DNA of 20,924 nt, taken from contig JAOPWF010000187.1 of the NCBI GenBank assembly GCA_025965815.1, forward strand, positions 1 to 20,924, read 5' to 3'. The DNA is from Mycobacterium sp. (GTDB taxonomy: Bacteria > Actinomycetota > Actinomycetes > Mycobacteriales > Mycobacteriaceae). Of the stretch, positions 14,350 through 20,924 are shown in pieces (position 1 is the first letter of the stretch; the number at the start of each line of letters is the position of its first letter). The notes below the pieces were generated by a model, which was not told the origin of the DNA, made no database searches, and saw only the letters and a list, made by a program, of their open reading frames with translations. Made by a program: the position numbers and the translations under genes.

Positions 14350-15626
14350 CCATGCTGGACACTGTGACCGCATACCCGGGCATCGGGGCAGGTTCTGTCA
14401 CCACCGGCTCCGCCACCGAGGCGGCGATCGCCCTTGACGACCGCTACGCCGCGCACAACTATTCGCCGCTACCGGTGGTGGCCGCCAGTGCCGAGGGCGC
14501 CTGGATCACGGACGCGGAGGGCAGGCGGTACCTGGACTGCCTTGCGGCGTACTCCGCGGTGAACTTCGGGCACCGCCATCCCGAGATCATTGCCACCGCC
14601 CACGCGCAGCTGGACACCGTGACACTGGTCAGCCGGGCCTTCCATTCCGATCGGCTCGGCCCGTTCTGCGCGGCACTGGCCGAATTGTGCGGCAAGGACA
14701 TGGTGCTGCCGATGAACAGCGGCGCCGAAGCGGTCGAGAGCGGTATCAAGGTCGCCCGCAAATGGGGTGCCGACGTCAAAGGCGTTCCGGCCGGCCGGGC
14801 GAATATCGTGGTGGCCGAGAACAACTTCCACGGCCGCACGATCAGCATCGTCAGCTTCTCCACCGACGAGACCGCGCGCACCGGCTTCGGACCATTCACG
14901 CCAGGCTTCCGGTTGGTGCCATTCGGTGATGCCAACGCCCTTGCCGCGGCGATCGACGAAGACACCGTCGCAGTGTTGCTCGAGCCGATTCAGGGTGAGG
15001 CGGGCATCATCGTCCCGCCCGACGACTATCTGCCACGGGTGCGCGCGATCTGCAGTGAACGCAACGTGCTGATGATCGCCGACGAGATCCAGTCCGGCCT
15101 GGCCCGCACCGGCCGGACGTTCGCCTGCGACCACTGGGGCGTGGTGCCTGACATCTATCTGCTGGGCAAGGCGCTCGGCGGCGGAGTGGTGCCGCTGTCG
15201 GCGGTGGTGGCCGACCGCGACATCCTCGGTGTGCTGCATCCGGGTGAACACGGTTCGACCTTCGGCGGCAATCCACTCGCAACCGCGATCGGTACCACTG
15301 TGGTATCGATCCTACGCAGCGGCGAATTCCAATCCCGCTCAACCGAACTCGGCGAGCAGCTGCACCAGCGCCTGCGCTCGCTGATCGGTGACGGCGTATT
15401 GGCGGTGCGAGGCCTCGGCCTGTGGGCCGGTGTGGATATCGATCCGGAGCTCGCTACCGGCAAGCAGCTGACTCGACTGCTGGCCGATCGCGGCGTCCTG
15501 GTCAAGGACACCCACGGTTCGACACTGCGGTTCGCTCCTCCACTCGTCATCACCGCGCAGGAGATCGACTGGGCGGTGGACCAGTTCGTCGCCGTACTGG
15601 CCGAAACAGGTTCACACTTAGCTTAG
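14346..15626 (+). CDS. rocD: Ornithine aminotransferase
   Basis: 426 residues, a full-length class III PLP aminotransferase converting ornithine plus 2-oxoglutarate to glutamate-5-semialdehyde and glutamate. Motifs are YLDCLAAYSAVNFGHRHPEI near the N-terminus, MNSGAEAVESGIKVARKWG, NNFHGRTISIVSFS, EPIQGEAGIIVPPDDYL, LMIADEIQSGLARTGRTFA with the PLP-binding Asp, and LLGKALGGGVVPLSAVV with the Schiff-base Lys. GSTFGGNPLA follows. I chose GTG at 14346 because GGAGG (14334-14338) lies 7 nt upstream and it overlaps the ddaH stop; ATG at 14352 is the alternative. In M. tuberculosis the gene is split into rocD1 and rocD2, as I recall; here it is intact. Confidence 0.94.
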   Translation: MTMLDTVTAYPGIGAGSVTTGSATEAAIALDDRYAAHNYSPLPVVAASAEGAWITDAEGRRYLDCLAAYSAVNFGHRHPEIIATAHAQLDTVTLVSRAFHSDRLGPFCAALAELCGKDMVLPMNSGAEAVESGIKVARKWGADVKGVPAGRANIVVAENNFHGRTISIVSFSTDETARTGFGPFTPGFRLVPFGDANALAAAIDEDTVAVLLEPIQGEAGIIVPPDDYLPRVRAICSERNVLMIADEIQSGLARTGRTFACDHWGVVPDIYLLGKALGGGVVPLSAVVADRDILGVLHPGEHGSTFGGNPLATAIGTTVVSILRSGEFQSRSTELGEQLHQRLRSLIGDGVLAVRGLGLWAGVDIDPELATGKQLTRLLADRGVLVKDTHGSTLRFAPPLVITAQEIDWAVDQFVAVLAETGSHLA

Positions 15627-15644
15627 CCGATACCGGGATATAGC

Positions 15645-15936
15645 CCACACAGGAAGCACTCGCCCACGGCGCCTCCGACCACCTCAAACGGACCATCGGC
15701 ACCTTCCAGCTGACGATGTTCGGTGTCGTCGCCTCCGTCGGCTCCGGGTGCGCGAACCCGACCTGCCCCGCGCCTTCAAGGTGCCCTTCAGCGCATTCGT
15801 CGCATCGGCGCTTTTCTACTACCTGCTGTGGAGCCGGCATCCCAGCGCGCTGAATGACGGTGGCGACGGCCTCATCCCAACCGCCGCGCCGGCAGAAGAC
15901 GAGGTGCCCATCCATCCGGAAAAGGACTCGCAGTGA
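15645..15936 (+). pseudogene. rocE: Remnant of a basic amino-acid permease
   Basis: Two pieces of an APC-family transporter lie end to end in different frames. The first (about 15653-15750) reads EALAHGASDHLKRTIGTFQL, then TMFGVVASVGSG, the N-terminal tail and first helix start of such permeases. The second (15748-15936) reads REPDLPRAFKVPF, the loop before the last helices, and then jumps to a C-terminal tail (LFYYLLWSRHPS ... PEKDSQ). Ten or so transmembrane helices, over 1 kb, are missing, and the junction at about 15750 is out of frame. The position matches rocE (Rv2320c) in the M. tuberculosis order. Its stop still overlaps the next gene's GTG (GTGA at 15933-15936), as in an original operon. 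Confidence 0.7.
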
Positions 15937-16810
15937 CCGTCGTCGTCGGATACCTTGCGGGGAAGGGCGGACGGTCCGCGCTGCACCTGGCCGTAAACGC
16001 GGCCAGGACACTGAAGACGTCACTGGCAGTGGTCACGTCGTTCCCAGACCGTGGATGACGCCGTCGCCGGCGCGCATCGACGCCGAGTACGCCCAGTACG
16101 CAGAGCAATTGGCCGCCGACTCGGCGAAGGAAGCACAGCGCTGCATCGAGTCGCTGGACCCCGGACTGGACGTCAGCTACCACAAGTTCGCCAACCGTTC
16201 CGTCTCCGGCGGACTGATTCAAGCGGTGGACGAGCTGAAAGCCGATGTGCTGGTGCTCCGTTCGGCCTCCGACGGCAAGCTGGGCCAGGTAGTGATCGGC
16301 TCGACCGCCGACCGGCTGCTGCGCTCGTCACAGGTTCCGTTGGCGATCAGCCCGCGCGGCTACCGCAGATCCAAGACCGGTGGGCTCCCCAGGATCACCT
16401 GCGCCTACCCCGGAACCCCCGAGTCGGTGCATGTGGTGGAGCGAGTCGCGGAGCTGGCCAAACGCTTCAACGTTCCAATGCGAGTGATCACGTTCGCGGT
16501 GCGTGCCGCACCATGTACCCGCCGGAAGTCGGATTGCACGCCGAAGATTCGATCCCGGAGGCCTGGGCCGGCCACGCACGCGAGACCCTGGCGAAGCTGA
16601 AAGCGGACGGGATCGTCGGCGACGACGTCGAACTACAGGTCGTCACCGGCAACGGCTGGGATCAGACGCTGGACGCCGCCGACTGGCTCGACAGCGAGCT
16701 GGTCGCTCTGGGCACGTCGCCGCGCGAGACCATCGCGGGTGTTCCTCGGCTCGCGCGGTTCGAAGATCGTGCGGCACAGCCCGGTGCCCGTGCTTGTCCT
16801 ACCGGGCTAG
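15933..16810 (+). pseudogene. Universal stress protein (two UspA domains), frameshifted
   Basis: The combined frames give a ~292-residue tandem UspA protein like Rv2319c. Segment 1 (15933 to about 16036) reads TVVVGYLAGKGGRSALHLAV. A shift follows, then RPWMTPSPARIDAEYAQYAE ... VLVLRSASDGKLGQVVIGST and ADRLLRSSQVPLAI, the ATP-binding G-x9-GS pattern of domain 1. A second shift at about 16505 leads to TMYPPEVGLHAEDSIPEAWA and QVVTGNGWDQTLDAADWLDS. A third at about 16742 is needed to reach LGSRGSKIVRHSPVPVLVLP before the TAG at 16808. Each shift is explained by one missing base. Sequencing error is possible, but the neighbouring permease and arcA carry deletions that are not. Function would be stress or nucleotide binding. 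Confidence 0.75.
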
Positions 16811-16818
16811 TCAGCGGC

Positions 16819-18906
<2,088 letters not shown>

Positions 18907-18911
18907 CTCAG

Positions 18912-19766
18912 CTACAGCGCGGAGATGATCTGCTGGCGCTTCGCGGTGTATTCGGCGTCCGAGATCGCCCCGGTGGCCCGCAGCGTCTCCAACTCCTGCA
19001 GTCGCTGGGCGGCCGACGGCTGCGGCGGAGGCGGCAGGAACGACGCGGGGGCCGGCGGTGCAGCGGAACTGGGCGCCGCGGCGGCTGCCCGAGCAGGAGG
19101 GTTCTGCGCGCCCGCCGCGCGCCGGACCACCGACATAACCTGTTGGCGCACCGCCGGGTTGGAGCGAATGTCGATCATGCTGTTGAGCGCGATGTTGTTG
19201 GATTTGAGGATCTGCAGGATCTCCATCAGCGGGCCGGCCTGGCCGCTGAGGTCGTAAGTCTTGTTGTCCTCGGCAAGGGTGAACTGGGCAGGCATCAGCC
19301 CGCCGACCAAAGCGCTTCGGTCCCAATCGATCTGGTAGGAGTTGGTGGCCGGATCCACCAGCACGACCAGCTTCCGGTTGGTGATCATCGGCAGCCGCGT
19401 CACCGACGCGATCACCCGGTCCTGAGTGTCGAACGGTGCGATACCCGGCCCCTCGATGTGCAGATTCACCTTCACCAGCGGCTGGTCGTTGATTCGCGTG
19501 CCCGTCTCGGTGATGCCGGTGACCTGGGCAAGCGCCAGCACGCCTTGCTGCTCGAGATACTGGGTCTTCGCCGACGACTTCGCGCTGTAGTTCGCCAGCG
19601 CGAGGGCAATCAGGACGTCGGCGGCGGTGATGAGCAGGCCGACATAGAACATCCACTTCAGCAGGCTTTCCTGACCGGTGGCGAAGTAGACGGCCAGGAA
19701 AATCGGCCCGACCAAACCACCGCACAACAGAACCATGATCTGGGATTTCACGTAGCGCCACAACAT
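18912..19766 (-). CDS. Two-helix membrane protein with C-terminal SHOCT domain
   Basis: 284 residues. Two hydrophobic helices at about 8-30 and 36-60 anchor the protein. A beta-rich cytosolic domain (about 75-190) includes VTGITETGTRINDQPLVKVN and ITNRKLVVLVDPATNSYQID, resembling the soluble domain of actinobacterial membrane proteins that regulate or sense. A linker rich in Pro and Ala (about 212-250) leads to a SHOCT motif at the end: RLQELETLRATGAISDAEYT, then AKRQQIISAL. SHOCT domains are short oligomerisation elements, often at the ends of membrane proteins. The ATG at 19766 has a strong ribosome site (AAGGAG). arcA starts 5 nt after the stop, so the two were probably co-transcribed. Function is unknown. 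Confidence 0.8.
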   Translation of the reverse strand: MLWRYVKSQIMVLLCGGLVGPIFLAVYFATGQESLLKWMFYVGLLITAADVLIALALANYSAKSSAKTQYLEQQGVLALAQVTGITETGTRINDQPLVKVNLHIEGPGIAPFDTQDRVIASVTRLPMITNRKLVVLVDPATNSYQIDWDRSALVGGLMPAQFTLAEDNKTYDLSGQAGPLMEILQILKSNNIALNSMIDIRSNPAVRQQVMSVVRRAAGAQNPPARAAAAAPSSAAPPAPASFLPPPPQPSAAQRLQELETLRATGAISDAEYTAKRQQIISAL

Positions 19767-20093
19767 GCCGTGCTCCTTGCTAAACAGGGCCGTTTCGGTG
19801 TCAGACTAGCGCCAACGTGCGGCGTTCGCCCCGATTGTCGAACCGTCGGATTGCCGTCAGGACCGCGCTGGTGCTGCCTATTCTCAGCCCGTGACAACGG
19901 CCGTGGCTGCGGTGCGTTTCCGGGTCGCTGATCGTGGCACCGGCGAAGCGTCCCCGTTTCGCGCTGCCCGGCATGTTGGAGAGCCACGACCGTAACTGGG
20001 CAACGGCATTTTGACCCGCCCGCGCGCCGAGCTGGATAGCGTCACTATCGGAGCCCGACTTCCATACTTCCGGTCACCGAGAGAGCAACCGCC
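19767..20093. other. Divergent intergenic region
   Basis: This is a 327-nt stretch without a supported gene. On the minus strand TAGTCT (complement of 19804-19809) could be a -10 element for the SHOCT gene. A short plus-strand frame (GTG 19934 to TGA 20014, 26 codons, ending ALPGMLESHDRNWATAF) has a protein-like look but no ribosome site, and I do not call it a gene. It could be the end of a lost gene. Confidence 0.5.
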
Positions 20094-20486
20094 ATGAGGC
20101 CCGCGGCCATCCTGATTACGGCGTTCGTGCTGTCCGCCGGCGCGCTGACCGCGTGCGGCGGCGCCAACCAATCGGCTTCCCCATCTGCGCCCGCAGGCAC
20201 CGGTATCACCGACTCGCCCTCGACCACCGTCGCGCCCGTTGGCGACATCGTCATTTCCAACTTCGCCTACACAGTGGCCGCGCCGCTGCGCCCGGGCCAG
20301 CAGGTGGCCATTATCAACAAGGACGACTCCAACCACACCGTCACGGCCGACGCGAACAACGCGTTCGACGTGCGGATATCAGGCGGCGGCGGTCTGGGGA
20401 CATTCCCCGCCCCCACCACGCCCGGCACTTACCCGTTCCATTGCAAATACCACGCCAACATGCATGGGTCACTGACCGTTCAGTAG
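20094..20486 (+). CDS. Cupredoxin-fold copper lipoprotein
   Basis: 130 residues. The N-terminus is a lipoprotein signal with lipobox LTAC (lipidated Cys21), followed by a Ser/Pro/Thr linker to about residue 48. The rest (50-130) is one cupredoxin domain. Type 1 copper ligands are all present: His81 in DSNHTVTAD, then Cys117, His120 and Met123 in FHCKYHANMHG. The TPGTYPFHCKYH motif is typical of plastocyanin/amicyanin-like proteins. It would be anchored on the outer face of the membrane and carry electrons or bind copper. No partner (multicopper oxidase, copper chaperone or regulator) lies nearby, so its donor and acceptor are unknown. The ATG has a modest GAGAG ribosome site. The frame is intact. 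Confidence 0.9.
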   Translation: MRPAAILITAFVLSAGALTACGGANQSASPSAPAGTGITDSPSTTVAPVGDIVISNFAYTVAAPLRPGQQVAIINKDDSNHTVTADANNAFDVRISGGGGLGTFPAPTTPGTYPFHCKYHANMHGSLTVQ

Positions 20487-20765
20487 GCCCACCGGCGCCG
20501 CGCTGACTCAATTCCTCAAAGGATCGGTGCCGAAGGGCGGTGCGCCCAGGGGCGCCCTAACTCTGAGGCGGCTGTTGCGCCTGCACGAGCGGCCGCGCAC
20601 CGGTCGTGTAAATCGGAAAACTTTCGGTACAACGCAGCCGTGGTGTGTCGGTCGGCTGCTTCGGGCCGTAAACCAAGTCATCGGCACCGGCGTCGATGAC
20701 GGCAGACCGAACGCGTGAACTTCCCTGCCCCGTCCGTCGTCGCTCTACATGCAAGGGGTGAAACG

Positions 20766-20924
20766 ATGCGTAACTCAGACCGAGCCTGGCTGGCGCTGGC
20801 CGGTGGCGTGGCAGCCTACGACCTGATCGCCACGGATGACGAGCGGCTATCGGACGCGGTCCGCGGATACTTCAAGTCTCGGCCGGTTGCCACCGCGGAC
20901 TCCCGTGCCGAAAACGAAAGCGGC
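20766..20924 (+). CDS. Small protein resembling a mycobacteriophage-type family (partial)
   Basis: The first 53 residues are visible, and the window ends before a stop. The start reads RNSDRAWLALAGGVAAYDLI, followed by ERLSDAVRGYF. Short proteins with the pattern DRAW(L/M)(A/S)LA.GV.AYE.LA followed by LS..VDRY are common in mycobacteriophages and prophage regions (DUF7427 as I recall), of unknown function. The ribosome site AAGGGG precedes the ATG by about 8 nt. If it is a phage relic, an element may begin to the right of the window. The membrane segment usual later in such proteins cannot be checked here. Confidence 0.5.
   Translation, partial: MRNSDRAWLALAGGVAAYDLIATDDERLSDAVRGYFKSRPVATADSRAENESG

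Noticed and set aside
15933..16810. Programmed frameshifting in the universal stress protein gene
   Set aside because: Three separate shifts without slippery sequences or structures, next to a decayed permease, fit pseudogene decay or sequencing error better.
19934..20014. A 26-codon plus-strand frame with a protein-like end
   Set aside because: It is too short, has no ribosome site and shows no upstream continuation beyond a stop; at best it is the tail of a lost gene.
20557..20754. A 65-codon minus-strand frame ending VQAQQPPQS
   Set aside because: The end looks protein-like, but there is no ribosome site, no known family and no coupled neighbour. I could not support it as a gene.

Overview
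The window looks like chromosomal DNA of a mycobacterium (Mycobacterium/Mycolicibacterium or a close relative). It has high GC, dense operons with 4-bp ATGA or GTGA overlaps, frequent GTG starts, a complete mycofactocin locus, and a neighbourhood that matches, from memory, the M. tuberculosis Rv2324-Rv2319c block (asnC, ddaH, rocD, rocE, usp). I cannot name the species. I saw no tRNA, rRNA, CRISPR array or intact insertion sequence.

Left third (1-7200): a mycofactocin cluster. On the minus strand, mftA-mftB-mftC-mftD-mftE-mftF-mftG run from about 5405 down to the window edge, where mftG is cut off. The divergent TetR regulator mftR (5497-6120) is followed 9 nt later by an aldo/keto reductase. 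MftA is the peptide precursor, MftB its chaperone, MftC the radical SAM maturase, MftE the peptidase, MftD the FMN oxidase, MftF the glycosyltransferase and MftG the dehydrogenase that recycles the cofactor. An SDR with the mycofactocin-type insertion lies 11 kb away at 16819-17676 and is a probable client enzyme; a KstR-like box sits just upstream of it.

Middle (7200-12820): accessory genes. They are a minus-strand chain of three very small overlapping genes, a Thr/Pro/Glu-rich single-pass membrane protein, a SnoaL-like protein, a small secreted protein, an ECF sigma factor translationally coupled to a triple-VOC (glyoxalase-fold) protein, and a ferredoxin-reductase-type flavoprotein that converges on it with a 4-bp overlap.

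Right (12880-18906): an arginine/ornithine region. An Lrp/AsnC regulator diverges from a guanidine-modifying enzyme usually annotated dimethylargininase (ddaH), which overlaps ornithine aminotransferase (rocD). The active-site pattern of the ddaH product (Asn104, His197, Cys291) resembles arginine dihydrolase, which would make ornithine directly for RocD. Downstream, the permease rocE is reduced to fragments, the universal stress protein has three frameshifts, and arginine deiminase (arcA) on the other strand has a frameshift plus an internal deletion. Arginine import and the deiminase route therefore look decayed, while the ddaH-rocD core is intact.

Right edge (18912-20924): a SHOCT-domain membrane protein upstream of arcA, a mononuclear cupredoxin lipoprotein, and the start of a small gene resembling ones common in mycobacteriophages.
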